Shown in pieces: positions 12,109 to 24,733 of a DNA stretch of 64,000 nucleotides (its first letter is position 1; every line of letters starts with the position of its first letter). Both the position numbers and the translations under genes were made by a program. Source of the DNA: Gyromitra esculenta (Eukaryota; Ascomycota; Pezizomycetes; Pezizales; Discinaceae); NCBI GenBank assembly GCA_038503075.1, contig JBCAML010000002.1, forward strand, positions 2,294,001 through 2,358,000, written 5' to 3'. Below the pieces are notes generated by a model. That model saw only the letters and a program-made list of their open reading frames with translations. It was not told the DNA's origin and did not search any database.

Positions 12109-15100
12109 GTTCCTTTTGCGTGGCGACCAGTGCAACAACACTAATCCACGGCGATAGTATTTAGCTAAGGTTAGATACCTGCTAGAAATGCACACGCAAG
12201 AATATATATTTTAAGAACGAGAGTGTCGTGGTGGCGGCGATATAAGAATTGAATTGAACGAAGAGGATTTCTCCCACTCTTTGTACGGCGAGTTCCTTCC
12301 GAGATATCCTATTTATATATGGGGTATATGAATGTATGTAGTATGTATGTATGCTTTCCTATTTCCGTCGAATGTTTGATTGAGGTGAGCAAACTGGAGC
12401 TAGTGGGATGCTGAGGAAAATGAGAAGGGTGAAGGTAGAGGGGCAGAGGGTTTTTCTTCTTTCCTTCCTTCTCTGCTAAAGGGGTGGGATCGTCTATCGT
12501 GGCTAAGGCTTAGAGGGACCAGATGGCATCTCTCAGCCTGGAGAAATGCCACCTGCAGTGGGTGGGGGGGGGGAGGGGGAGCGGGCAACAGGAAAGACGT
12601 GTGGGGGAGGGGGGAGCTACGGTAGGGCGACGATGAAGAGCCGCTTCTGGGAGGGACCTGGCAGACGAACAGAACTGAACTCTAAGGAGACCCGAGCGGC
12701 TTCTCAGGGCGACACAGCGGACAGAGCACAGAGTAACCAGAGATTCTGAAAAGAGAGATGGTGCGGTTGAACGAGCGGACGGCTGACACAGAAGGGCGAT
12801 GCTGGAGCCGGGCAGCAGGCAGAACAGAGGGAGAGTGGGTGTTAAGTGAACGACCGATTGAGCGCGAGAGACAGAGCCACCCAAGAGAACGAACGAACCT
12901 GCAATAAAACCGGGCAGAACTCACGACGACGGCACTCCCGGGTATCTAAAAGACGATGAAGCTGCTTAGAACACTACTATGTGTAGGGCGCTGAGGCCGG
13001 AAAGGCAAGCTGCAGGCGGGCAGAGGCGACGGCGTTTTCCGTTGGAGGCAGAACAAGATCAAGTGGAAAGTCGAGCGATATCATAGCTGCCACCAGTCAG
13101 CCCCCTACTCCCCCCCCAAGCCTTGTTGGCGACGAAATTGCGAGACGGTTTGCAGTCTGCGCCAAGACGAACGCAGACAGGCGGCTGGGATTCAAGAATC
13201 AGGAGCGCGGTAGTCTTCTTGGATACGCGCACACCCACACAAGGTCCCCCAGCGACAGACCGCAGCACAGCAAGCACAGGCCTGAGGTCTCGTCACTCCC
13301 GCTCCAGGAGCAGACGCCTTACGGGAACCTGCTCCCCAACTTTCTCCTTTCCTGCAACCTGCAGCTCAAAATCCTGCCATTCTGTTCCCAGAAGGTGGTT
13401 TGACGTGTGTCTCCCCCCCATCTTCAATACCTAGAAACATACAGCGGGGCCAAAAGCAATAGTCTGCTCTTGTTATCGATACTGCATCTCTCGTAGCCCG
13501 ATGGAGCTGTATTGTCTTCTTCGAATGCACGGCTTCATTGGGATATATCACTGCCCTGGCTCGTAGGCGATATGATTATTATGACTTGTATCATTGGAAC
13601 TCGCGATCCAATGATTAAATCTTCCTGCAGGTAGGCAGATTAGCTGTACTGGGTACTTTACATATACGTATGATGTATTTACCAAATACGCATTGCCCAC
13701 ATGCATCTGAGCGAACACTGCCCCACGCTTACTTGGGAGCCTATCTCAACGACAGTCGCACACCCCAACTCAATGGTTCCTGGCGCCTGAAATTCTGATA
13801 TTTCTTGTGAACTGAAATCCAGGTGGTATGGCCACCTCGGAATCGCTGCAGTTAAACACTGTGTTCCGCGACCAGGGCCTTGAGCGGTCAACAAGAACCA
13901 TCGGCACAGTCGCCGCATACAGCTCTAAAAAAAAATACTAGCGACCCGAGATTAATCCACAGCTAACGGCATTACTAGGAAGAACAGATCGGGGTTTTGT
14001 CGGTGTCATGAAGGATGTTTGCCAGTTTTGTTAGGTGTTCTATGGGTCACCGTCGTGACTCCGCGTCACGAAAAATCACTCATGCACTCACTCACCCACC
14101 TAAAACAGTGGCTAGTCACGCTTGGTCAAAGCGACATATACTCTATATTAACTACGTAATTTAATACCTTGAATCCGTAGATCCCGCCATTAGGCATTAA
14201 TGCTAGAATCTTAATTGGTTCCGCTAAAAGGTCTGCTGCTAAAGCCACCAGAGTGGAGCTGGGTAGTCTTGGAGTTTTCGGCGGTAAGTAAAGTACTTAG
14301 GGAGTTGGAGTGTTTCGATGTGAGCCGGTCAGAGGAGTTCAGGTGTAGAATACATATTACCGACACCTTGGGGGCTACAGGTTACAACACCTTTCTTAGT
14401 CCGCGTAACTGTTCCAGAGCCGACCAACCAGCTCAGTCCCCATATGTATTGATAACCAAGTATTGCCCCTTAAATTCCGCAGAGCTTCCCGGGGATCTCT
14501 CTTTCCTACGTTATCGTGACTTGGACGTTAGGTGCTGCTGCAGGACTGAACCTGGTTAAAATTAAAGAACACCCCAAAAAAAACAGGGGTTCAAAATCCC
14601 GGTTGCTATGGCATATGCATGCATGGGTGTTGCTACTAACCTCAAGAATCTCTACTCTGGAGATTCAATTCCGGCTGGCTTGGTGTTTGTGGCGTTTGAA
14701 TGACAGGTTTGGGATAGGGGAGTTTCATTCCTTTTTTTTATTTTGCCTGTCCATATTTTGGTCTCAGGAGGAGTCCTCGATTTCAATTCTTGAGGTACGC
14801 GCGGGCACGTACGTATTGGTCTGAGCTTTAATAATTTCTTCTCCTAAGTTCAAGGCTTTGAGTTCCAATAATAGGTACCTACATGTTTGTCTGAGAGTGT
14901 TTCTCTCTTCCCTCCCTCCTGAAATAAGGTTAAAGTTCGAATCTCATTAACCAGGAGGCCAAGAGGCCAAAGTAGCTTAGTGGCACAGCAGAGCAGATTT
15001 AAACTAAAGTGCTACGGGGGTCGGGGAAAGCCTGTTGGCAGGTGGCGGTGCGAGTAAGAGCTGCCAATTTTTATTCCCGCTCCATGACTTCCCAAAGAGG

Positions 15101-17962
15101 CCTGGTAAAAATGGTAAAGGATGGAGAGTGCTATGTATTTAAATCTAACTGGTAAAATTGCGAAATTCGAACAAGCTCGAGTCCCCCGAGAAAAGAATTG
15201 CACCGCCACCTGTCAACAGACTTTTCCCGACCCCGCAGTATTGACTTATGCGAAACTGATAACCAAGCTTCTTGGGAGCTGTGGCTTGCAGTTTTGGTTG
15301 TCAACTGTGAGTTAGTCACAGCCTAATATCCGTGACTGCTGTCACGGCTCACAAACCTCAGCGCTAGGACATTCACCGTATTACTAAACATTTTCGACGC
15401 TAGCGCTGAAAGGAAAAAAAACCTTCGCCGTCTTGGCGTTTTTCATCGGTTTAAATTGCGCACTTCCCTCCGACTCCTCTTTCTCCCTCTGAAAGTTGTC
15501 ACCCAGGCCAATTTGGCTTCCTTCATACGCCTAAGCTCACTTGCGCGCTGGAAGTTGAACGAATTGCTCGGGGAGAAAAAGGGTCTGAAAGGATCTGTCC
15601 CGCTCAAAGAACAGGCGGTTAGTTTTTTTTACTTTTCGGAGGAAGAGAGAACGTTGAGCCGTTTGTCCCGTTGGTGTGATATAATCACCAGTTTTTTTCC
15701 ATTAATTCACATTGCTTTTTTTGTTGCGGTCTGTTTCTCCTGTCTCTTCCCTACCGGCATGTCTTTACATAATTGGAACATGACGAATTCTGTCCGCCCG
15801 TTAGATCTCAATGATCTAAAGAAATATAGTGTTGTCTCACGAGTCACGTTCATCCGGTGCCAAAATGTTTTTGGAAAACTTAGGGGCGTGCTTTTCGCGA
15901 CGCGTCCCCATCACATCTGTCTCACTCTGTAACATCACATGACAGGCTTGAATAAGCACCACATGCGTTATGGCATAAGACGCAGTATTTGCGAAACGCT
16001 GTTTCCGGAGTTGATGAGGGCAAACAGTGGGCTTTACTGGCTGAGAGACCTTGTTTCGACAATTGCAGTTGATGAGCCCCTCAGCACTAAGGCAGGCTCC
16101 CGTATTTTATTATCAATCGACGATCAATATCACCTACCCTGAGTTTCCAACAAACAGACCGGATGAAAGCTCGCTGCTGCCAATAGTGGATATAGCACCT
16201 CTTCGGCATACCACTAAAACAAGTATCTTACGCCGAGATGAGCCCTTCGAAGCATGAGAATTTCAATAGTCACCTGCAGAAAGGTTCGGGTTATGGTTTT
16301 CAGATATAATTTTCGGGCAATTGGATACTTGGGAATATATAATTGCTTGGAGCGGTGGAAGAGTGGGGGTTTGGGAGGGTCGGTGCAGGGTCTATTTCGC
16401 CGTCGTAAATATGATAGCCGATTCCGGCAGTTTCCAGCGATATCTTCCACCAATTGAACTCTATCAAAAGGTTGATATCAGAGTGCAAAGCTCCTGAGAA
16501 TATGTCTGTGCGTTGTTTATTCCTCTCAAATATAATTATTTTTGTCTCTATTCCCATCGGGTTTGTGCGGTTGTTGGAAATCTTGCTGTTTGGGAGTAAG
16601 TATATGTGTGGTTGTGCCGGAAATCAAGAGTTTCTCGTCTCCACCACGTATCTGGATTACCATTAGGATTAATATTTGAGCGAACTTTGAGACGGTTTCC
16701 TACGTCACTCTCGATCTCCATAAGAATTGGTGATTGAGCGGCCAAGAATGAGCATACCCGCGGATCTATACGAGATGTCGTTGTAGAATAACCTCGTTTT
16801 CTCACCTACTAAAGGTTGTTACACACCACACAAGCGACAGAATTCTGTTTTCTTCCATTTGGCTGGATCAAATTTCAAGATGGACGGGTTGTTCTTTTTT
16901 CGTGACTTCCCGACGGGGCGGACCGAGCATAAAGCCCATGGTCAAATCGGACACCTCTGGTTGGTTTTCGCTGGTATCAAATGCGGAAACCATGGTTCTG
17001 ATAAGGGGGGTCTTCAAGCGAGACTATGCAGGTACCCGCAGAGCCGCAATTCCTGGGGACCATTCTCAGATACCACTGGAACACCAATGTAGGCCCAAAA
17101 TTTGATTTCGTGCGACAATACGTCTACAGAGATTAATTGGGGCACTAAACACCTATGTGCCACTTGCATGTCTCTGATTAATGCAGCTATGAGAAATCTT
17201 CGTAGACATTAGAGACAAAAGCCCGGGCTTAAAGCAAAGATCACGCAATTAGGGCCAATAAGCTCATACTGCAGCACTGAGGATCGGCCAGGTCCCTGAA
17301 ATAAGCTCGGGCTTTCGTCCTAAGATCATACAGTAATATCTCTGAAAATGGTTTCTGGGTCAGCTGGCTCCTATTGTCCGATCATGTACGTGGCTATCTC
17401 TTGATACCATTTTGAGGGCCGTGAATCTCGAGAAAGTAGAGTGCCTTGCATTGTGTTCTCACAAAGATGTGTCCACGTCTAACATCGCCTGGATCAATGA
17501 TGTGTAGTCATGCAATAGCCAATTTCCCTTAATCACAGGACGAAAAGATATTGCTCGACTTTTTTGCCACATAGAAAAGTACAATGTAGATCTGTAAACC
17601 TATAAACCTATAATCGTAAATAGTTGTAATAGCGGGGTTAATGCGAGGTGTACATGAAGCTGGGAAGTAGATATTTCTTGATGTGATTCAAAGTCTCAAG
17701 AATGAACTGTGTCCTCGTAATTACATGTCCAAGTCTTAGAATTGCTTTGGCCAGTAATAATGATGATAATAATAACAACTTTCTCTAGAGTGGATTATCA
17801 TGCGGGTTGGTATCAAGAACTGTAAGATCGTGAAACGCTATTTTCTTTTGCCAATTACTCCCTCAAAAGCAAAATAAATACAAAAAAACCCTAGATATTC
17901 TAGGAAAAAACTGAGTGTTCATAGTTGCTGGAGAAATCCCATGACGAGCCGTTTCTAATCCA
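12109..17962. other. Long intergenic region, one MITE, no gene seen
   Basis: The first 1.2 kb lies upstream of the transcription factor. It is purine-rich on the plus strand, so C/T-rich in the direction of that gene, with G-runs near 12563-12580. The rest is AT-rich spacer. Open frames at 13679-13918 (-), 15456-15932 (+) and 16214-16805 (-) show no motif I recognise and may be chance or old relics. A transposon-like element lies at 15015-15238. A small perfect hairpin (ATCATTGGA arms) is near 13592. Confidence 0.5.
15015..15238. mobile_element. MITE family C, copy 1
   Basis: This 224-bp element has inverted arms of about 45 bp. The left arm begins CGGGGGTCGGGGAAAGCCTG and includes GGTGGCGGTGC; the right arm is the imperfect reverse complement. 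TA flanks both ends (15013-15014, 15239-15240). The arms match those of the element at 22690-22924, so the two are one family. Interior sequence is non-coding. Confidence 0.83.
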
Positions 17963-20868
17963 TTAACGCCGTTTTCTTGCTTTCCCTCTCAAACTCTCGC
18001 TCCTAACGCAACAAACCCCATTCGCCTCGCACCAAGTCTTCACACTTTCCACATCGACCTCCTCCTCTATGTACGTGTTCAACCACTGTACCAGGTCCTC
18101 TAGCACTATCGGGTCATACATCAGCATTGCATGATAAAACGAAAAACCGGATTCTGTGCGCCCTGACTCGCGGACCGCTTTGGATATACAAATATGTAAC
18201 TGTGCAGTCTTCGACGTTGCATATTGTAGTGGTGGTGGAGGAGGGGTAGAGGCTTTACGAGTTCTAGGCTCTGATGCTTGAGCATTTTTCTTCTTCGGAG
18301 ACCTGGGCTTTGCTGAGAGATCTAAATCCCCCGCGCCATCTTTGTCATCATCAAGCGATGGGGTTGTCCTAGATAATAATGATTTGCTCTTGGGTGCTGC
18401 TGCCTTGTGTTTGGATGATTTTGGTATTGTCTTGTCAACCCTCTTCTTTCGTTTAACAGATGCCTTCGGCTTCTGCGATGCTGTTGCTGTGTCCTCCTGA
18501 AAATTCGAGGCCGGTGTTATTCCATCTTCGGCTGTAACTCGTTCTGGCGGTTCAGCAGTATTTTCAACTGGTCCCAAGTTACTGGCAGCCTTATTTTGTG
18601 CCTCCCAACATCTCTCGAGACACGAGACCATCCTATCCCTCGCCCTCATGCCTTTGAAACCGAACTTAGCAACCTCAACCTTGAGCTTGCCAGTCGTATA
18701 TGATTGGAAATCAGGCATGACCGGCGCTGATTTCGCTTGCATAGCGTTCTCTGGCTTTGGTGCTACTATAGGATTAGAAATAGGGTCAGCTGGATTTGTT
18801 CCAACAGATATTGTCGAAGGTGCAGTAGCAGCGCCTGATGCTTTTGAGCTGATTGAGCGAAAGTTGTCCCCCAATCTTATTTTTTGAGTGGCCAAATTGG
18901 TTTGATGTATTATTGGATTGGTTAGTCGTCCGAGAGGTGTTGCTAGAGTTGCATCAAAACCAATAGTTCTTGGGCTAGTTGCTCGGGGATCGCCCCTTAG
19001 GCTTTGTATCGTCTGAATCGAGCTGGGTTCACGGATATTCGCGGCCTGGTCGATAATCTGGGTTCCTCGCCTGATACTCTGACACGATTCTTCGATACCA
19101 TCCTGAGGTACTGGTCTCCCAATAGCTTGTGCCCCCGTGGTTACCGTTCCATCTCCCGGCGGCCCACCATCTCCTTTCTCAGAAATTTCAAGTGTCAAAC
19201 AGCTGTTGTCGCCGTCATCACTGCCGGTCATGTCCACAATCTCAATATCCATCAGCCCCCCTTCGAGATCTCGTGCCGCAGCACCCCACAGCCCACTCCC
19301 TGTTCTCCGAAGTTTGCCTAATCGACTTCCCCTTGCAAGTTGCCCTCTTACGCCAATGGTCGACACATAAGCATCATCGTCGTGCCCAGCACTCACATTA
19401 TCCCTCCCCATTTCTCTGTCAACATTTCTGAAAAGGCTACTGGCTTTTCTCTCTTGCGCGAGTGGATCTAGGAAATTATTTCGCACTATAGACGCGGAGG
19501 CCAGCGGAAACTCATCGTATTCGTCATTTTGCTCTGTTCGAAATCGAGCATCATAGGTTGGGGCTGCTTCATGTTCGTCTTTCTCTAACTGAGAAGATGT
19601 CCCAAACACGAAATCCTGATCGTCAAAACGTTTCCGCGCAGCTATGGGAGAAAGCAAGATAACAGTTTCTGGATCAGATTTGCGTTTCTTTTTTGCCGGT
19701 GATCCCGGTTTCCGAGATGAAGAAGATTGAGTATCGGTGTCTTCGAGGTTAAAAGGGGTTTCTCCTTGCAGTGAAAAGGACTGTAGTATTGGGGGAGCTG
19801 TGGGTTCGGTAGCTGCACGGTAGGAAGCGGTGGCTTGGTCGGTTATGGTCCTGGGTTTCTTCTTTGGAGCTCTAGGATTTGGTGGCTTAATTTGTTTGTC
19901 TTTGCTTGCCATAGTACCAGAGTTTGGGATGCCAATCATCTACGTGTATTATGCGTCATTAACATTGAATTCGAATAAATCAATACTCAGCACGCTTTGT
20001 GAAAATTTTTCCTTACCTCTATGGCTCGTTTCTTTGCCAGACCGCTACCGATACGTTCTTCTACGCTAGCGGAGGCTTCTCGGGAGCTTCGAGTTGGCTC
20101 TGTTGAATATCTCATAACATCAACCATGTTGCCAAAAAAAGCCTTTTTGCTCATATTCAGCTCGCTATTCGTTAAAGGTGACGAACTATCCAAAGTCAAA
20201 ATAGTGCTTTTGACGGGTGTCCATTGCCGTCGGATCACGTGCAAGGATGGTTCAAGATGCGGCGGCAGCTGGTTGGGTGACTTTGCTGCCAGTGCCGTAT
20301 TTTTCGGAAAGGAATCCAGAGCAGTCGAGATATCCGCGATAGATTCTTGATCACCCTCCACCAACTTCGCCAAAGTCTCCTGCTGGTCCTCCGAAAAGTA
20401 TTTTGATTTGGTCCCTGTCTGCGCTATTGTGTTCTTGGTGACTCTTGACTTGATCGTCCCGTCCTTCAGCGATACTTTCTTGGACGTCGATTTCTCTGTA
20501 GCTTTTCGGGTTCGGGGCTTTCTCACTTTTGCGTCTGTTGTAACTTTGGTTGTCCGCTTTTTTTCTGCCGCTGGTTGTGGCAATTCCACCTCTCCAACAT
20601 CCGGTATCTCACTAACTAGTACTTTATCCAACTCTCTTTTGCTCTCCGGTGCTTCTCCCGCCTTTGCCTCCGCCGCCACTGTAGCTCTCTTGACAAGGAC
20701 ATTCGGTAAGATACTCGGCGAAGGCGATGATGCGAGTAGGGCTTCATCGTTCCTGATTGTGATTGTAGGAATAGCTGTGGGTTGGGGAGGTGGCGAAGAT
20801 GAGAGGAGATCGATGATCACTCTTACGGGTACCGGCAGTTTGGTCGGCATCTTTGGAATCTTGGGCAT
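17963..20868 (-). CDS. SLX4: Structure-specific endonuclease subunit SLX4
   Basis: Scaffold subunit of the SLX1-SLX4 nuclease, which cuts branched DNA and Holliday junctions in the nucleus. Two exons, 20868-20017 and 19939-17963, with a 77-bp intron; 942 aa. Supporting motifs: ILLSP followed by DQDFVFGTSSQLEKDE (about residues 378-405), a hallmark stretch of fungal SLX4; a SAP-like segment (TGKLKVEVAKFGFKGMR); and the C-terminal SLX1-binding domain (YDPIVLEDLVQWLN, then VKTWCEANGVCC). The middle is long, basic and Ser/Pro-rich, as usual in this family. The first in-frame ATG of exon 1 is at 20868 (MPKIPKMPTK); the frame is open a little upstream but has no ATG there. No UBZ or BTB domain is visible, consistent with the shorter fungal forms. 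Confidence 0.93.
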
Positions 20869-22575
20869 CAACCGGCGCAATGGTAGTAGAGTTTTCGTTT
20901 GTCAAATGCGTGAATACGTGGTGTTTCATAACTAGAACTTAACTGGAGGGATGGAGACGTGAGACGTGATTTTCTGTTGTTGTCGTTGCTGTGGTAACCA
21001 GATATAAACAAAGTGGCTTGGCGAGAAGCGATCTCCGAGTGATCTTTCATGTATTTACTCACTGCATCTATGCTCTCCTTTTGATAGCAGCCCAGGGAGG
21101 AGGAAGCAAAAGTTGGATAAGAAGGAGAATAGTAAGGGACAACAGTTAGCTATTTGATACGGAGATCACATAATTATCACAGTACCCTGCGGCCCTTCCC
21201 CCGTCTCATCTTTTTACGCCAAGAATGTAAGGGACCAGTGAATCGACTTGTAAATGGGATTACCTTCACAAATAATAAGGTGGTCTAGGAATTGGAGGTG
21301 ACCACAGAGCTCTTGTGCTTGAATTACGATTTTTTTGTTAACAAGGGTTGTCATCTGGCAATTCATAAACCCTCTTGGACCAACCCAAAGCCTTCCCGTT
21401 AAGGGATATCAAGACAATTATAATTCAAAGCTTACGTTTCAAATAAGTATCAACATGAAGAAAATATGAGATAATAAAATAGAGTGTGTGGTGGGAAATT
21501 ACATGTAGTTACCCTCCCGTCTAAATAGGTAAAAGCTGTTTCAGGGGGGAACTGCCTCTGCTCCCACATATCCGTTACAAGGTGTTTCTAAGATTCTCGC
21601 GTAAGTACTCGCTACCCCTTGAGTCTCGAGCTTCAGATGGGTCGCCTTACTTTTGTAGGTAGTGATATGTTATTCTAACCCGACTTGTGTCAGTTCGCTG
21701 GCAGCAACGCCAGAATGTCTCCTGTGTGGGTGGAGGCTTTGGGCAAATAGCTGGAACGGTTTTTATGACGCAGTAATTCACCAATTATTCTCTTACTCTT
21801 GACGTGCTTTGCTATTGTTATGCTTAGAACCGGACATAGAGCTTTATATTATTTCTTTGTTTAATGCAACAGGAAATCTCTATAAGCTCATTCGTCCACT
21901 GCTCCTCTCTCAGGTCGGAGCGATGGATGGTGGTGGTAGTTTGCGGCTGTTGGTGAGAGGGTACTTGATCGTTGGTACTTGTTTGCGAAAATAAAGCTAT
22001 GCTTATCAATGATTCTAGCTGTGATCTAGTGGTAAGACGCCCTCTTCTATCTGTTATAGCGAAAAGATGAAAGAAGTAAGAGACCGTATTTCAATTCCTC
22101 ACCGAATTAATTTTTTTTCTGTGGTAAATTTAGTTATCAGAGATTCGTTTTGAGGTGTAATCGGGGACAAGATTATCGGGTGGACACAGAAGATAGGATA
22201 TTGGGTCATCTTTCGACCGTTGTGTTTCAGGCGATTTCCCCTGATGCGTTGAGAAAATGCTAAATGTTAGTCACAGCATGCGTCAATACATCACACACAC
22301 TCATAGTAAAGGCCTTTACCCAGAGCGAAAAGTGGCTTTGTGGGGGATTTTTTAGCCCTAGTTTCTCTGTAGTGTTTGGAGGTTGTTGTGTTTTAGATAA
22401 AGAAATAAATATAACTACATATATAGTAGGGTTTCGAAGGGCGAACGAGTGTAATAAGAAGCATACATCCACCAGAAAGCCCAAAGACTCATTATTAATT
22501 AGTAATATCGAGGTGTTGTAAGAGGGCCTCTAAAGGATGAACTACAGTAGAAGCTGGGTAAATACTCTACATGTA

Positions 22576-22687
22576 CAAGCCTGTGAGGTGTGAAGCTGGA
22601 ACGGCCAGGATACCGAAAAAACAGTTTGTCGTAACTTAATTGTCGTGGCTGAATATCCTGGCCGTTCCAACTTCACCCACACGCTGG
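22576..22687. mobile_element. MITE, 112 bp, abutting the next element
   Basis: The arms of about 38 bp are inverted: the left contains GTGAAGCTGGAACGGCCAGG and the right its near-exact complement. TA lies at 22574-22575 and 22688-22689. The left TA ends a TACATGTA palindrome. The right TA is at the same time the left target site of the element that starts at 22690. Confidence 0.8.
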
Positions 22688-22689
22688 TA

Positions 22690-22924
22690 CGGGTGTAGGG
22701 GAAAGTCTGTCACTAGGTGGCGGTGCTGGCGGTGCGAAACTCAGCCGCCAACTCAACTCAAAATCAAAGCTCTTAAAATTTTACAGCAAGCTTACAGGAA
22801 GTAGAGGGTTTCAGAGCGTGCAAATCAACGGTTATTTAGCGAAAGAAGAGCACGAGAATGTTGGGTGTGAAGAGAGGCACCACCGCCAGCACCGCTACCT
22901 GGTGACGATTTTCCTTTACACCCG
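22690..22924. mobile_element. MITE family C, copy 2
   Basis: This 235-bp element has arms beginning CGGGTGTAGGGGAAAGTCTG and including GGTGGCGGTGCTGGCGGTG, with an imperfect reverse complement at the right end. TA is present at 22688-22689 and 22925-22926. The arms match the element at 15015-15238. It directly adjoins the element at 22576-22687. Confidence 0.83.
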
Positions 22925-24733
22925 TAGTACACACTGTTACCAAGAAGGGGAGGGGCTTGGGATGCTATCTCTCTAAGATGATCTATACCAAATTTAGAGA
23001 GAGAGAGACGGCTGGGGACATTGGAGCCCGTTCACGGAGAAAAGATCCCCTAAAATCCTCTTCAACTAGTATAGTATTTCAGACTTCCTCTTGGCAACGG
23101 TCTGTATTTGCCCAGCTTCTGCGGTACATGTACGTGCATATCTTGCTATTAAAGTACGTGGGCGAGGTAGGCTTGCGTCCGTAATGCTAAGCGATTCCCC
23201 AATCGTGACCTTCGCAGGTCGGGTATTTACTTACACCCAAAGATATTTTTCCAACAGCCAGCACAAAATTATGTACATTTATAGGGACAGCACAAGATAT
23301 GATGTACTCTTGATTTAGGTCTTGGATATATTCCACGTGTCAAAAGGTGCAGATTTGCTTCAAATTTAGGTTAAGAAGATTGAAGTGTGGATGTTAAGAA
23401 GTGAATCGGGATTTTGCACCTTATCGGAAGCTTGCACCAGCCCGGGGTTTTTGACCCAATTTCCAGTATCGCGTATCCTCGCGAAGGTTATGGCTTGTTG
23501 TCTAAACTGAAATCTGGATCGAATAATTGATATTGTGGGATCTTATTTGTGGGGATCCACTGTGGATAAGGAACGGTTTATGATGTGTGTGTCACAGCGT
23601 TCACTCGGTACGGAGAGGGGGTCATGCACGCTGTCTGCTGCTGTGTAATCGGGATTTAGCTGCATATTCTTATCCATGATGGTGATCCCCCGCCCTAGAC
23701 CAGTTAGTCCATGCGTTCAATTACCGAGTTTGGGTATCCCTGTCACGGTCGAGCTTTTCCGTGACATTGACTAGGTATCTGGTTGTTCTCGCACACCATT
23801 TTCGGCTTACGGGCAGTAGTTGGCATTTGCGCCAAAAGGCTGTGAAACCTGGGGTGGAGGGATAAATTCTCGCGAAGGCGAAGGGTTCGGCCGTGTGGGA
23901 GAAAAAACCATTAGCTTGTGGCGACATCTGTAACCACGAGTCTACTGTCGCATCAACGCTGTATCCATAACGGAAGAAGCCGTCTTCGGGATTCAGGTAA
24001 ATACATGTACTTGTATGTTTACCATGAGCCCGTTGCTTGTTCCGAATAAGACTCCCAGCATGGCGGCACACCTGTTAAAAAGCAAAAGCTAAGATGATCC
24101 TTTAAAACTTCCGATGGATGCTCATGCACGGTCCTGTGCGTTTCCGATATCCGAACCATTTCAAATCTTCTGGATCAGATATAGTGCGATTACTGCTCAA
24201 AGTCAACCTTACAAGTCAAAAACTCAAGCCCAACATGCTTGAAAAATACGCGGGAAATATATATTTGTAGATAATACTCCATTAATTGCCGCGGTTGCGG
24301 CCTCTCATATCTCTGGCCGCCTCTCATGTCTCTAGCCTTCAATCGATCATGGTGAGAGTTCTCATGGATACATGCATGCATGCACCTGGAACAGAGTACA
24401 GTGCCGAAGGACCTACATCACCCCGGTGTGCATCATGGCCCAAAATCGCTTCAGAACTCTCACACTCTTCGTGTCCCTCCCCCCTTTCTCTTTCTCGCTC
24501 AACGACTTCTTTCTTCCTTCCCCGCAGTTGACTTTATCAGAGTAACATTCTCCAGCCGATAAAAAGTGTAGTTTTTCGGAAAGTGTCTCCATTTCTCGAG
24601 GCTCGCTCTGGCGACTTATTCAGTCCCTAGTAACGTCCATCCTGTTGATATCTACTTCAAATTTTCAGCTAGCTCTGTTGCGTGAAAAAACTGTTCCTGC
24701 CACGATATCTGAGCTCACCTCACTCAACGAATC

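Larger units (their letters stand above)
20869..24733. other. Divergent intergenic region with two abutting MITEs
   Basis: This region lies between the starts of the SLX4 gene (-) and the transporter gene (+), so it holds both promoters. It is AT-rich and carries exact TACATGTA palindromes at 21500, 22568, 23125 and 24002. Two hairpin elements abut at 22576-22924. An open frame on the minus strand at 23721-24071 has no recognisable domain and no ATG near its beginning, and I do not call it. Confidence 0.5.

Noticed and set aside
12510..12924. Overlapping minus-strand frames of 124 and 80 codons upstream of the transcription factor
   Set aside because: Low-complexity C/T-rich leader sequence; no motif, and competing frames of similar quality on the other strand.
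15456..15932. 158-codon plus-strand frame
   Set aside because: Biased towards Phe/Ser/Leu, no conserved motif, no splice partners.
17218..17316. Inverted pair AAAGCCCGGGCTTA
   Set aside because: Arms of only about 14 bp and no TA or other target duplication, so not called as an element.
22015..22105. tRNA-like stretch (ATCTAGTGGTAAGACG followed by TTTCAATTCC)
   Set aside because: It has A-box-like and B-box-like words, but I could not pair an acceptor stem or a T stem, so it is not called as a tRNA.
23721..24071. 116-codon minus-strand frame
   Set aside because: No ATG at its beginning, no known motif, and no partner exon found; could be an old relic but is not supportable.
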